Below, one piece after another: positions 33,151 through 41,622 of a DNA stretch of 64,000 nt. The stretch's first letter is position 1. Each line of letters starts with the position of its first letter. The notes beneath the pieces are model-generated. The model had not been told where the DNA came from. It was given only the letters and a program-made list of their open reading frames with translations, and ran no database searches. This stretch comes from JACDAN01 sp050698015 (GTDB taxonomy: Bacteria > Actinomycetota > Thermoleophilia > Gaiellales > Gaiellaceae). The DNA is taken from assembly GCA_050698015.1 (NCBI GenBank), contig JBOHAU010000019.1, positions 1 through 64,000 of the forward strand, written 5' to 3'. A program made the translations under genes and the position numbers.

Positions 33151-34099
33151 CTCCGCGGAGTGCGATCGGCCCGAGGATCAGGAACGGAAGGAAGGTCAGC
33201 ACGTGGATGACGACGGCGCCCGAGAGCGCACGCGCAGAATCAACCCCGTATGGCTCGAGGGCGACGAGCGTCGCGGCCTCGAAGATCCCGACCGAGGCCG
33301 GGAGGGCAGGGAGTAGCAGGGAGAACGTCGTTGCGACGGCGACGAGGATTCCCGCGTCTAGACCAAGCTCGAGGCCGGCACCGCGCAGGGCAAGGGTGTA
33401 CGAGAGGGACACTCCGAGCCAGACGAGGAGGCTGAGCGCGAACGCGGCGAGGGCCAGCCGGGCGTTCCGGAGGCCGGCGAGGCCGCGCACGATTCCTTCC
33501 GCTGCGACTTCGGTCCGCACCCGGCTGAAGCCTGGCAGGCGTGTGAGCGGGCGCAGGAGGAAGCCGAGCGGCCGGCTGCCGAACCGCGCAAGCACATAGA
33601 TCGACACGCCGAGTGCGATCAGGAGCACGGCGAGGAGCAGCGTCGCACCCCGCAACCAGCTAACGGGGGGCGCGAACGGAACGGCGACGAAGAGCAGAAG
33701 CAGCAACGCGATCGAGTCCTGCAGCCGTTCGGTGACGATCGTGCCGAGCGCCACCGAACGTGAGGTCCGCGCTTCCCGGTGGAGGACGACGACGCGCGCG
33801 ATCTCACCGAGGCGGAGAACGGGCATGAGGCTGGTGAGAAAGTCACCGACGAGGCTTGCGCGGACCAAGGGCCGAACGGGCGGTCGCGCGCCGGGTTCGA
33901 AGAGGATCCGCCAGCGCAGGACGCGGACGGCGTAGGCCGCGACGAACACGGCGAACGACGCCAAATACCACACCGGCTCGCCGCTGCTAAGTGCGTCCAG
34001 GAACGCGTCGAAGTCGATGTCGCGCAGCACGACGTACGTGAGGACGATCGAGAGGGCGAGCCCGGCGAGCAGGAGCAGGGGACGAAGTCTGGGAAGCAC
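33041..34099 (-). CDS. Lysylphosphatidylglycerol synthase TM-region-like membrane protein (352 aa)
   Basis: About eight hydrophobic segments and the family-typical VRVLRWRILF, GDFLTSLMPVLRLGEIARVVVL (near residue 95) and LPASVGIFEAATLVAL. This matches the LPG_synthase_TM/UPF0104 family, whose stand-alone members are putative lipid or glycolipid flippases. The GTG at 34099 is preferred: TAGCGT lies 8 bases upstream, and the alternative ATG at 34147 would overlap the divergent gene. The last 36 codons overlap wzt, which is unusually long. Confidence 0.85.
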   Translation of the reverse strand: MLPRLRPLLLLAGLALSIVLTYVVLRDIDFDAFLDALSSGEPVWYLASFAVFVAAYAVRVLRWRILFEPGARPPVRPLVRASLVGDFLTSLMPVLRLGEIARVVVLHREARTSRSVALGTIVTERLQDSIALLLLLFVAVPFAPPVSWLRGATLLLAVLLIALGVSIYVLARFGSRPLGFLLRPLTRLPGFSRVRTEVAAEGIVRGLAGLRNARLALAAFALSLLVWLGVSLSYTLALRGAGLELGLDAGILVAVATTFSLLLPALPASVGIFEAATLVALEPYGVDSARALSGAVVIHVLTFLPFLILGPIALRGVTKRPERLTAPSRLAKPGRATSRPPAARTRGRGPAG

Positions 34100-34107
34100 G
34101 ATGCCGT

Positions 34108-34113
34108 ACGCTA
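34108..34113 (-). promoter_or_regulatory. Candidate -10 element, TAGCGT, of a leaderless promoter
   Basis: On the minus strand TAGCGT lies 8 bases before the GTG at 34099. The overlapping plus-strand hexamer TACGCT (34107-34112) could serve the divergent gene, whose ATG at 34136 has a GGGGGG ribosome-binding-like stretch. Confidence 0.4.
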
Positions 34114-34135
34114 CGGCGTCGCCGGGGGGAACACG

Positions 34136-36397
34136 ATGGCTGTCCATACAGAATCCGGCTCACGCCATTCCGTCGGGGCGCCGGTGCACGCGGTCGCCCG
34201 CGTCGAGCACCGCCGTCGCGCCGAGGCGTTCGTCGCAGCCCTCGTCGCCCTCGCCGCGCTCGTTCTGGCGAGCCTGGCGCTGAAGGTCTGGCGGGGCGAC
34301 CTCGGCGTGCCGTTCTCGTACCGCGAGGAGGCCCAGTACTACCTGATGCTCGCCAAGTCGATCGACGATCACGGCGGCTACTTCGAGAATCCGAGCCTCG
34401 GCGCGCCGTTCGGGCAGGAGCTCTACGACTTCGCGGTTGGGACGGACCGGCTGAACCTCGACCTGATCCGGCTGCTCGGCCTCTTCGGGACCCCGGCGGC
34501 GGCGGTCAACCTCTTTTTCCTCCTGACGTTCCCGCTCGCCGCCGTCGCCGCCTACGCCGTCTTCCGGCTCCTCGGCGTGCCGCGGGCGGCCGGTGCGGTC
34601 AGCTCACTGCTCTTTGCCCTTGCGCCGTACCACTTCGAACGCGGCGAGGGGAACCTCTTCCTGTCCGCCTACTGGGTCGTGCCGCTCGGCGCCTGGCTGG
34701 TCTTGGCGACGCTCGCCGGCGAGCCGCTCTTCCGACCTAGGGAAGGCGTCACCGGGTGGAGGCGGTACGCCTCCGGGCGGACGCTGATGACGGTCGCCTT
34801 CTGCCTAGTAATCGCGTCCACGGGGGTCTACTACGCGGTGTTCACGGCGCTACTGCTGGCCGGAGCGGCGGTGATCGCGCTCGTCGCCCGGGTGGGCCGG
34901 GCGGCCGTGGCCAACGCGGCCATGTGCCTTGCGCTCATCCTCGCCGTGCTCCTCGTGCACCTGGCGCCGAGCATCGCCTATCGTGCCGATCACGGACCCA
35001 ACGCGGCCGCCGAGCGCCACCCGCGCGAGTCAGAGCTCTACGCGCTCAAGCTGAGCGATCTGGTGTTCCCGATCGACCTGCACCGCCTCGAGCCGCTGGC
35101 CCGCTTCACGGCTGAGTACAAGGCCGCGACGCCGATCCGCTCCGAGTCCATGGGCCTCGGGCCGGTCGCGGCCGCAGGTTTCATCGCGCTGCTCGTCATC
35201 GCCCTCGCCGTCCTCGTGGGCCGGTCCATGAAAGCCCCGCCGCTCCTCCGGCATGCGGCCGCCGCCGCCGCTCTTGCGTTTGTCATCGGGACCGTCGGGG
35301 GGCTCTCGACGATCATCGCCGAGCTCGTCACCCCGCAGATTCGCGCCTGGAACCGCATCTCGATCTTCATCGCGTTCTTCGGGTTCCTCGCCGTCGCTGT
35401 CGGTCTCGGTGCCGTCGGTCGTCGCTTGGGGCCGGACCTCGTTCGGCGGGCGGCATTCGCGGGCGTGCTCGCCGCTGTTCTCGTCTTCGGGCTCTACAAC
35501 CAAGTCACGTACGCGCACGTCCCGCCCTATGAGCTGGCCGGCTCCTGGGCGCAGGACCGGAACTTCGTCGACGAGATCGACCGCCGCCTCCCTGAGGGCG
35601 CTTCGGTGTTCCAGCTGCCCTACCTCGGCTTCCCGGAAAGCGGGCGGCTGTTCGAGATGTACGAGAACGACCTCCTCCGCGGGTACCTGCACTCGGACGA
35701 CCTCCGCTGGAGCTTCGGGGCGACGAAGGGGAGGCCGGAGGACTGGGCCGACGATCTGGCGGCCATGCCGGTCTCGACGGTGCTCGACGCCGCGGCGGCA
35801 ACCGGGTTCGCCGGCCTTTGGATCGACCGCTTCGGCTACGCCGATCGCGCCCGTGCGCTCGAGCAGGAGCTGAGCGCCCGGCTCGGCGTCGCGCCGCTCG
35901 TGAGCGAGTCCGGGCGGCATGCGTTCTTCGACCTGAGCGACTACGGCAGGCGGCTCGAGGCCGAGCACTCGCCCGCCGGGCTCGCCGCGTTCCGGCGCGC
36001 AGTCCTCCAGCCTTTTGGCTTCGAGCGGAGGGGGTTCGTGCCGCTGGAGCGCCGCCAGGGCGAATGGTTCGCCTGGGCGGACGCCAGCGACGCCGAACTG
36101 CGCATCGTCAATCCCACGGACACGCAGCGGGCCGCCACCTTCGAGGCTACGCTCGAACGGGTCGGCGGGACGCCCGCCGAAGTCGTCGCCTCCTTCCCGG
36201 GCGCTCCGCCGGTCACGTACCGGACGCCGGTGCGGATCAGTCGGCAGCTGTCGTTGCCGCCGGGCGAGACGATCGTCCGGTTCTCGACCACTGCGCCCGA
36301 GGTCCTGGAGCAAAAGGCCAATCGCTGGCGGCCGCACTACTTCCAACTCGCGGGACTGACGGTCACCGACGCCGCCTTCAGCGAGTTCGTGCGATAG
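34136..36397 (+). CDS. Large GT-C/YfhO-like membrane protein (753 aa)
   Basis: About 11 hydrophobic segments lie in the first 470 residues, followed by a soluble beta-rich C-terminal part. REEAQYYLMLAKSIDDHGGY and PSLGAPFGQELYDF in the first external loop and FALAPYHFERGEGNLFLS are typical of the large actinobacterial GT-C-like or sugar-translocase group. Likely role: transfer or handling of polyprenyl-linked sugars outside the membrane. The ATG at 34136 follows a purine-rich GGGGGGAAC. The 3' end overlaps the convergent aminotransferase gene by 20 bases. Substrate unknown. Confidence 0.82.
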   Translation: MAVHTESGSRHSVGAPVHAVARVEHRRRAEAFVAALVALAALVLASLALKVWRGDLGVPFSYREEAQYYLMLAKSIDDHGGYFENPSLGAPFGQELYDFAVGTDRLNLDLIRLLGLFGTPAAAVNLFFLLTFPLAAVAAYAVFRLLGVPRAAGAVSSLLFALAPYHFERGEGNLFLSAYWVVPLGAWLVLATLAGEPLFRPREGVTGWRRYASGRTLMTVAFCLVIASTGVYYAVFTALLLAGAAVIALVARVGRAAVANAAMCLALILAVLLVHLAPSIAYRADHGPNAAAERHPRESELYALKLSDLVFPIDLHRLEPLARFTAEYKAATPIRSESMGLGPVAAAGFIALLVIALAVLVGRSMKAPPLLRHAAAAAALAFVIGTVGGLSTIIAELVTPQIRAWNRISIFIAFFGFLAVAVGLGAVGRRLGPDLVRRAAFAGVLAAVLVFGLYNQVTYAHVPPYELAGSWAQDRNFVDEIDRRLPEGASVFQLPYLGFPESGRLFEMYENDLLRGYLHSDDLRWSFGATKGRPEDWADDLAAMPVSTVLDAAAATGFAGLWIDRFGYADRARALEQELSARLGVAPLVSESGRHAFFDLSDYGRRLEAEHSPAGLAAFRRAVLQPFGFERRGFVPLERRQGEWFAWADASDAELRIVNPTDTQRAATFEATLERVGGTPAEVVASFPGAPPVTYRTPVRISRQLSLPPGETIVRFSTTAPEVLEQKANRWRPHYFQLAGLTVTDAAFSEFVR

Positions 36398-37433
36398 CGG
36401 CGGCGACGCGCTCCCACTCTGCGTCCGACAGCTGCGGGTAGCACGGAAGCGAGGCGACCTCTCGGGCTGCTGCGACGCTCTCGTCGAGGGCGGCCCCACG
36501 GCGTGCCTCGGCGAATGCGGGCTGCTCGCTGATCGCCCAGGGGTAGTGGACGGCCGTCTCGATTCCGGCCTCGGCCAGCTGCGCGCGAAGCTCGTCCCGC
36601 CGCGTGGTGCGCAGGACGTAGAGATGTTGAACCCCGTCGGGGCTCGACCGTTCCAGGGCCTCGTCGTAGCCGGCCGCGATCTCCGCCCGGCGGCTGTTGT
36701 CGGCCTCGAGGCGGCGTAAGCGGACGCGGAGGAACGCGGCCTGGAGCTCGTCGAGCCGCGAGTTCGTCCCGAGCTGCGTGGCGAAGTAACGAGGCTCCTC
36801 GCCGTACCCGCGCAGGCGGCGAACGGCCGCGGCGAGGTCCGGATCCGAGGTCACGACCGCGCCCCCGTCACCGAACGCTCCGAGGTTCTTGGTCGGGTAG
36901 AACGAGAAGCAGCCGGCGACGCCGATCGAGCCGGCCGGCCGCTCGTCGAGCACGAGCCCGTGCGCCTGCGCCGCGTCCTCGACGAGCGGCAGGCCCAGGC
37001 GGAGGAGCTCGTCGACCGGCGCCGGGCGGCCATAGAGGTGGACGACGACGACGGCGGCAGTCCGGTCGGACAGCGCCTCCGCCGCTCGATTCGGGTCGAT
37101 CGTCAGCGTTTCCGGATCGACGTCGACGAGCACCGGCGCGAGCCCGCTCCGCCTGATCGCCGTCGGCGTTGCGGGCGAGGTCAGGTTCGGGCAGAGGACC
37201 TCCGCGCCCGGCGGGAGCTCGAGCGCCCGCAGCACGAGCTCGATCGCGTCCGTCCCGGACGCGACGCCGACGGCGCCAGCGGTGCCCGTGAGCTCCGCCA
37301 GCTCGTGCTCGAACGCCTCCACTTCAGGGCCGAGGACGATCCGGTCCGACGCCATCACCCGCCGGTAAGCGGCGTCCAGCTCCTCCCGATGCGCCTCGTA
37401 GACCCGGCGCGGGTCGAAGAAGCGGACGCTCAC
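36378..37433 (-). CDS. DegT/DnrJ/EryC1/StrS family PLP sugar aminotransferase (351 aa)
   Basis: Fold-type I PLP enzyme acting on nucleotide-linked keto sugars. VEDAAQAHG near residue 151 binds the PLP ring nitrogen, and Lys182 in FSFYPTKNLGAFGDGG is the Schiff-base lysine. The N-terminus carries the usual DRIVLGPEVEAFEHELAE. It overlaps the epimerase gene by 4 bases (GTGA) and is the last gene of the minus-strand operon 42593-36378. It probably makes an amino sugar from a 4-keto or 3-keto precursor made elsewhere. Confidence 0.92.
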   Translation of the reverse strand: MSVRFFDPRRVYEAHREELDAAYRRVMASDRIVLGPEVEAFEHELAELTGTAGAVGVASGTDAIELVLRALELPPGAEVLCPNLTSPATPTAIRRSGLAPVLVDVDPETLTIDPNRAAEALSDRTAAVVVVHLYGRPAPVDELLRLGLPLVEDAAQAHGLVLDERPAGSIGVAGCFSFYPTKNLGAFGDGGAVVTSDPDLAAAVRRLRGYGEEPRYFATQLGTNSRLDELQAAFLRVRLRRLEADNSRRAEIAAGYDEALERSSPDGVQHLYVLRTTRRDELRAQLAEAGIETAVHYPWAISEQPAFAEARRGAALDESVAAAREVASLPCYPQLSDAEWERVAAAIARTR

Positions 37434-38419
37434 CAGTACTGCTCGCGGTGCTCGCGGTAGTACTCGATCGTCCGTGCCAACCCCTCGCGGAGTCCGACTC
37501 GCGGCTCCCAGCCGAGCAGCCCGCGCGCCTTCCCGTAGTTCGCGAAGACGCTGCCGATGTCGATTGCCGCCCGGTCCGGCGGGAACGGCCGCTCGGTCAG
37601 CGTGCCCGACCCGGCGACCTCGACGAGCGTCTCGGCGAACTGCCTGATCGTGACCGGCTCCGGATGGCCGAGGTTGAACGCCTCGCCGACCGCGGCGTCG
37701 TCGACGCCCGCCCGGAGGAACGCGCCGACCACGTCGTCGACCTCGTTGAAGTCCCGGAAGGAGTCGCCGCCGCCGTAGAGCTCGATCTCCTCGCCTTCGA
37801 TGGCCCGCCGGACGAACCAAGGAACGAACCCCTGGCGCGGATGACGCATCTGCATTCGCGGGCCGTACGTGTTCGTCAGCCGGAGGGAGCAGGTCTGGAC
37901 GCCGTGCACCCGGTGGTACAGGAGCGTCGCGCTCTCCGCCGCCGTCTTGTTGATGCCGTTGACGTCGATCGCCTCCAGCGGGTGGTGCTCGTCGAGCGGG
38001 AGGTACCGGGGGCGCCCGTACTGCTGGCGGGAGCCGGCGTAGACCACGCGGGCCTGCGAGCGCTGACTCCTCAGCGCCTCGAGCACGGAAAGCTGTGTCC
38101 GGAAGTTGAGGTCGAGGTCGAGGAACGGGTCCGCCATGGAGTCGACATGACTGACGTTGCCGGCGATGCTGAAGACGATCTCCCGGCCCACGACGAGCTC
38201 GCGCGCCGCCTCGAGGTCCCGAAGGTCGGCGTTGCTCACCTCGAGCTCTGGCTCGACGGGAGCGATGTTGAACCGATTGCCGCCCAGGTCGGGCACGAGG
38301 GAGTCGACGACGGTCACCTCGGCGCCGAGCTCGACGAGCCTGATCGCCAGGTTGGAGCCGATGAAGCCCAGCCCGCCGGTTACGAGCACGCGCCTGCCCT
38401 CGTAGCTCGACTCATGCAC
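37430..38419 (-). CDS. NAD-dependent epimerase/dehydratase, extended SDR (329 aa)
   Basis: Rossmann N-terminus with VTGGLGFIGSNLAIRL and acidic VVDS for NAD binding, then NVSHVDSM, Ser130 in VYAGSRQQYG and a C-terminal substrate domain (NTYGPRMQMRHPR, RDFNEVDDVVGAF). The catalytic Tyr-x3-Lys pair reads Asn154-Gly-Ile-Asn-Lys158, so the general-base tyrosine is missing while the lysine stays. Tyr134 in the QQYG segment might substitute. It lies just upstream of the aminotransferase, suggesting a shared nucleotide-sugar path, but a canonical epimerase reaction is uncertain. Confidence 0.88.
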   Translation of the reverse strand: MHESSYEGRRVLVTGGLGFIGSNLAIRLVELGAEVTVVDSLVPDLGGNRFNIAPVEPELEVSNADLRDLEAARELVVGREIVFSIAGNVSHVDSMADPFLDLDLNFRTQLSVLEALRSQRSQARVVYAGSRQQYGRPRYLPLDEHHPLEAIDVNGINKTAAESATLLYHRVHGVQTCSLRLTNTYGPRMQMRHPRQGFVPWFVRRAIEGEEIELYGGGDSFRDFNEVDDVVGAFLRAGVDDAAVGEAFNLGHPEPVTIRQFAETLVEVAGSGTLTERPFPPDRAAIDIGSVFANYGKARGLLGWEPRVGLREGLARTIEYYREHREQYW

Positions 38420-38425
38420 AGGCCG

Positions 38426-39193
38426 CTAGTGCCGGGCGCGGGCGACCTCGCCGGCGCTCACCTGGCCACGGGCTCCCTGCGCCGGGTGACGGCCGAGCCG
38501 CCAGCGCGCCATGTTGGCGAGGAACTCCCAGACCGTGTTGAGGCCGACGTGCGACGCGCCTTCGCCCTTCGGCAAGAACTGAACAGTCACCTCCTCGACG
38601 GTCATCCCCGCGGCCTTCGCCTTCAGCAGGATCTCCGCGTCCGTGAACCAGTCGTCCGTGCGCAGGTCGAGCCGCTCGTAGGCGGCGCGCGTCATCCCCT
38701 TAGGCTGGCCGTTGACGTCCCAGAGTGGGCCGCTTCGAAAGAGCAGTCGGAAGAGGAGGTTGAAACCGAGCGACGTGATCGTGCGGATCGATCCATCCTC
38801 ACGCATGTGCCGGCGCCCCTTGACGACATGGGCGCCCGTGGATCGCAGCCGTCGGAACACGTCCAGCACTGCGGGGCCCGGGACCTGGCCGTCGCCGTCC
38901 AGGTAGACGAGGTACCGACCCCTCGTTGCCTCGAGCCCCGACCGCAGGTCCCAGCCCATCGCGCCCTGCTTCGGATCCGCAACCACGACCACGTTCGGAT
39001 GCCTCTCCGCAAACGTCTTGGCCTGCTCCGGTGTCGTGTCGCCGGACTCCGGCCAGTAGTTCGCGACCAGGACCAGCTCGTACTGAACGCCTGCCGCCTC
39101 GAGCGCGCTGGAAAGCGGCTCTGCGAAGGCGGCGAGATGCTCCTCCGCCCGGAAGCAGAGGGCCACGACCGACAGCTCGGTAGGCGTTCCCAC
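38426..39193 (-). CDS. GT2 glycosyltransferase, polyprenyl-phosphate sugar synthase-like (255 aa)
   Basis: Single GT-A domain: LSVVALCFRAEEHLAAF at the N-terminus, ELVLVANYWPESGDTTPEQA, YLDGDGQVPGPAVLD near residue 96 with the DxD, and a C-terminal VTVQFLPKGEGASHVG. No membrane segment is visible. It starts 13 bases after the methyltransferase gene upstream; TATAGT at 39206-39211 (minus strand) could also give it its own promoter. Donor unknown. Confidence 0.88.
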   Translation of the reverse strand: MGTPTELSVVALCFRAEEHLAAFAEPLSSALEAAGVQYELVLVANYWPESGDTTPEQAKTFAERHPNVVVVADPKQGAMGWDLRSGLEATRGRYLVYLDGDGQVPGPAVLDVFRRLRSTGAHVVKGRRHMREDGSIRTITSLGFNLLFRLLFRSGPLWDVNGQPKGMTRAAYERLDLRTDDWFTDAEILLKAKAAGMTVEEVTVQFLPKGEGASHVGLNTVWEFLANMARWRLGRHPAQGARGQVSAGEVARARH

Positions 39194-39206
39194 GCGGACT
39201 CGCGGA

Positions 39207-39881
39207 CTATACGGCGGGCGGTCGGGCGGCCACGTAGTACTGGGCGCCGAGCGGGACGCGGCGAAGCGACCGCTCGAGGGCGACAGCGTGGCTCCGGCGG
39301 GACGGTGAGAGCAGGATGAAGCCCTGCGCGACCGGCGTCAGCTCGGCGGCCTCGAGCAGGCCCTTCATCTCTCGCATCGGGAGCATCCCGACCGAGGCCG
39401 ACGAGTCGAAGCGGCGGACGACGATCTGCGTCAGCGGGTTGTACGGGTTGTGCTCGAAGACCGCGACGAGGCCGCCTGCCCGCGTGACCCGGGCGAGCTC
39501 CGAGAGGAATGCGGCCCGCTCGTCCACGGGGATCACCTGGACGACGTTCATGCAGAAGGAGAGGTCGAACGCGCCGTCGTCGAACGGCAGCCGGCCCGGG
39601 GCCGCGAGCTCGAAGCGGACGCCGGGATTCTCGCGGTCGGCGACGACGAGCGCCTCGGCGGACACGTCGGTTCCGGTCAGCGAGTGGAAGCGGTCCCGGA
39701 GGTAGGGCACCGTGAGGCCGATCCCGCAGCCGGCGTCGAGGACGTCCAGCTCGCGGGGATCACCGAGTTGCCGGTCCGCGACGTGAACGAGCTCCGCCGC
39801 GCGGGCGCGCGCGACATAGCGGTGGTCGACGCCCGTGAACGCGACGGCGCGGTCGAGCTCGTCGCGGTAGTGGCTGCTCAC
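39207..39881 (-). CDS. SAM-dependent methyltransferase (224 aa)
   Basis: Methyltransf_11-type: motif I VLDAGCGIGLTVPYLRDRF near residue 48, GTDVSAEALVVAD, FCMNVVQVIPVDERAAFL and AGGLVAVFEHNPYNPLT. The GTG at 39881 overlaps the stop of the upstream GT2 gene (GTGA). The longer open frame upstream is antisense to nothing conserved. It probably methylates a glycan residue made by the flanking transferases. Confidence 0.88.
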   Translation of the reverse strand: MSSHYRDELDRAVAFTGVDHRYVARARAAELVHVADRQLGDPRELDVLDAGCGIGLTVPYLRDRFHSLTGTDVSAEALVVADRENPGVRFELAAPGRLPFDDGAFDLSFCMNVVQVIPVDERAAFLSELARVTRAGGLVAVFEHNPYNPLTQIVVRRFDSSASVGMLPMREMKGLLEAAELTPVAQGFILLSPSRRSHAVALERSLRRVPLGAQYYVAARPPAV

Positions 39882-40621
39882 AACGCACGCAGCCTCTCGG
39901 GATGCTTCCGCACGAAGCGGGCGATCCCGCGCCAATGCCACCACGTCCGTCGCGTGAACAATCGCCGGTCGCTCACCGCCTGGTGGACGTGCGCGACCTT
40001 CGCCTGGGGGACGTACCACCGCTCCCAGCCCGCCTTGGCGGCGCGGTAGGCGAGGTCGATGTCCTCGCCGTAGAGCCGGTAGCCCTCGTCGAAGCCGCCG
40101 AGCTCGTCGAGCATCTCGCGCCGGAGGAGCAGAAAGGCGCCAAGGAGCCAGTCGGCCTGGACGGGCCCGGTCGGACGCTCGTCCAGCCCATAGTGCGCGC
40201 GCTGCGTTCCGCTCAGGAATCGGCGGAGGGGTGTGCGGCGGACGATCGTGCCGCCGACTGTGGGAAAACGGCGTCGTGAGGGGTTGAGCGTCCCGCCTGG
40301 GTGGCTGAGCTCGGGGGCGACGATCCCCGCGCGCGGATGCTCTTCGGCGAAGCGGCTGAGGACGGCGACGGCGTCCGGCTCGGCTTCGGTGTCGGGATTG
40401 CAAACGATCACGAAGGGCGCACCCGTCTCGGCGATGCCGCGGTTCGCGTTTGCTGCGAAGCCGGCCGGCCGCTCGTTGACGATCACCGGGACCCCTTGCA
40501 CGACCATGCCGCCGAGGTTGTCGACGACAACGAGTTCCTCGACCTGCGGGATCAGGGCCTGCAGGCAGCGGGAGAGCTCCGGCACCGGATCGTGGACGAC
40601 GACGACGGCAGCGACGCTCAG
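39878..40621 (-). CDS. GT2 glycosyltransferase with apparent CTG start (247 aa)
   Basis: Family 2 enzyme: EELVVVDNLGGM, PAGFAANANRGIA, VIVCNPDTEAEPDAV and RLYGEDIDLAYRAAKAG. The first usual start, GTG at 40585, would cut off the family's first beta strand. Reading from CTG at 40621 restores it (SVAAVVVVHDP), and this CTG overlaps the upstream TGA as CTGA, matching the 4-base coupling of the neighbouring genes. The start is inferred from homology logic; a minimum gene from 40585 is certain. Confidence 0.82.
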   Translation of the reverse strand: MSVAAVVVVHDPVPELSRCLQALIPQVEELVVVDNLGGMVVQGVPVIVNERPAGFAANANRGIAETGAPFVIVCNPDTEAEPDAVAVLSRFAEEHPRAGIVAPELSHPGGTLNPSRRRFPTVGGTIVRRTPLRRFLSGTQRAHYGLDERPTGPVQADWLLGAFLLLRREMLDELGGFDEGYRLYGEDIDLAYRAAKAGWERWYVPQAKVAHVHQAVSDRRLFTRRTWWHWRGIARFVRKHPERLRAL

Positions 40622-41622
40622 AGGAGCTCCCGGTAGACGTCGACCGTTCGGCGGGCAGTCTCCGCCCAGCTGAACTGTGCGGCCCGCTCGAGGCCGGCGG
40701 TCCGGAGCTCACCTCGCCGCTCGAGCGCGTGGAGGATCGCACCCCCGAGATCGCGCGACTCGGCGTAGACGGCAGCCTCGCCGGCGACCTCCATGAGCGC
40801 CGGATCTGGCGCGGCGACGACGGGTGTCCCGCTCGCCATCGCTTCGAGGACCGGCAGGCCGAAGCCCTCGTAGCGGGAGGGTACGACCAGGCAGGCGGCG
40901 GCACGGTAGAGGTCGGCGAGCTCGCTCTTCCCGACATAGCCGCGGACGTCCGCTCCCCGGTCGCGCAGCTCGGCCGCGAGCGCCGCATCTCGCTCGGGCC
41001 CGACGACGACCAGTCGCATCTGAAGATCCCTGGCTGCCTCGAGCGCAGCGGTCGGGTCCTTCCGCCGCTGTACCGCGCCGACGAACAGGAGGTACCCCGC
41101 ACGGGGCCCGTCGTCCGGCGAGAAGACCGGGTCGACGCCGTGCGGAATCACCCTGACCTTCTCGATCGGAATCCGGTAGAGCTCGAGCAGGTCGTCGCGC
41201 GTGCGCTCGGAGACGGCGATTACCCGGTCCGCTCTCCGCGCCGATCGGGGGACGGTTGTCCTGAAGACCAGGCGATCCTTACGGGACATCAGCCGAGGCT
41301 CGCGCTCGAAGGAGAGGTCGTGGACGGTGAGGACGGTGCGGCCCACCGGCCGAAGCGGCAAGGCGTGCTGGTAGTGGCCGACCTTCGGCCCGACGCGGCG
41401 CAGCAGTCGCGGCAGCTTCCACGCCATCCGCAGCTCCTGCGAGCCCACCGAGAGCTCGAGCGCCTCGACGCCGTCCGGAACCCGGCTCGGATGCCGCGTG
41501 ACGGCTGCGACGCGAAGCTCCGGTGCCGCGACGGGCAGCTGCCGCAAGAGGTTCTCGACGTAGGTCTCGTCTCCCGTCCGCTGCCGGCCGAGCACGTCGG
41601 CGTCGACCAGTACGTCGATCAC
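40618..41622 (-). CDS. Glycosyltransferase family 4 (334 aa)
   Basis: GT-B transferase: VLVDADVLGRQRTGDETYVENL (acceptor loop) begins at residue 4, with TVHDLSFEREPRL, LLFVGAVQRRKDPTAAL and SRYEGFGLPVLEAMASG carrying the E-x7-E pair. The GTG at 41622 overlaps the upstream TGA as GTGA. A much longer open frame continues upstream but only runs antisense through hemE. Sugar unknown; it resembles the neighbour at 41619. Confidence 0.9.
   Translation of the reverse strand: MIDVLVDADVLGRQRTGDETYVENLLRQLPVAAPELRVAAVTRHPSRVPDGVEALELSVGSQELRMAWKLPRLLRRVGPKVGHYQHALPLRPVGRTVLTVHDLSFEREPRLMSRKDRLVFRTTVPRSARRADRVIAVSERTRDDLLELYRIPIEKVRVIPHGVDPVFSPDDGPRAGYLLFVGAVQRRKDPTAALEAARDLQMRLVVVGPERDAALAAELRDRGADVRGYVGKSELADLYRAAACLVVPSRYEGFGLPVLEAMASGTPVVAAPDPALMEVAGEAAVYAESRDLGGAILHALERRGELRTAGLERAAQFSWAETARRTVDVYRELL

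Noticed and set aside
33779..34135. Plus-strand extension of the membrane protein at 34136 to an 872-residue version
   Set aside because: The extra 119 residues are antisense to the LPG_synthase_TM-like gene and of low complexity; ATG 34136 with a purine-rich upstream fits better.
35030..36499. A 489-codon minus-strand open frame opposite the large membrane protein at 34136
   Set aside because: Antisense shadow; no hydrophobic or catalytic pattern, while the plus-strand frame has regular TM segments.
37448..39319. A 623-codon plus-strand open frame opposite the epimerase and GT2 genes
   Set aside because: Antisense shadow of two well-supported genes.
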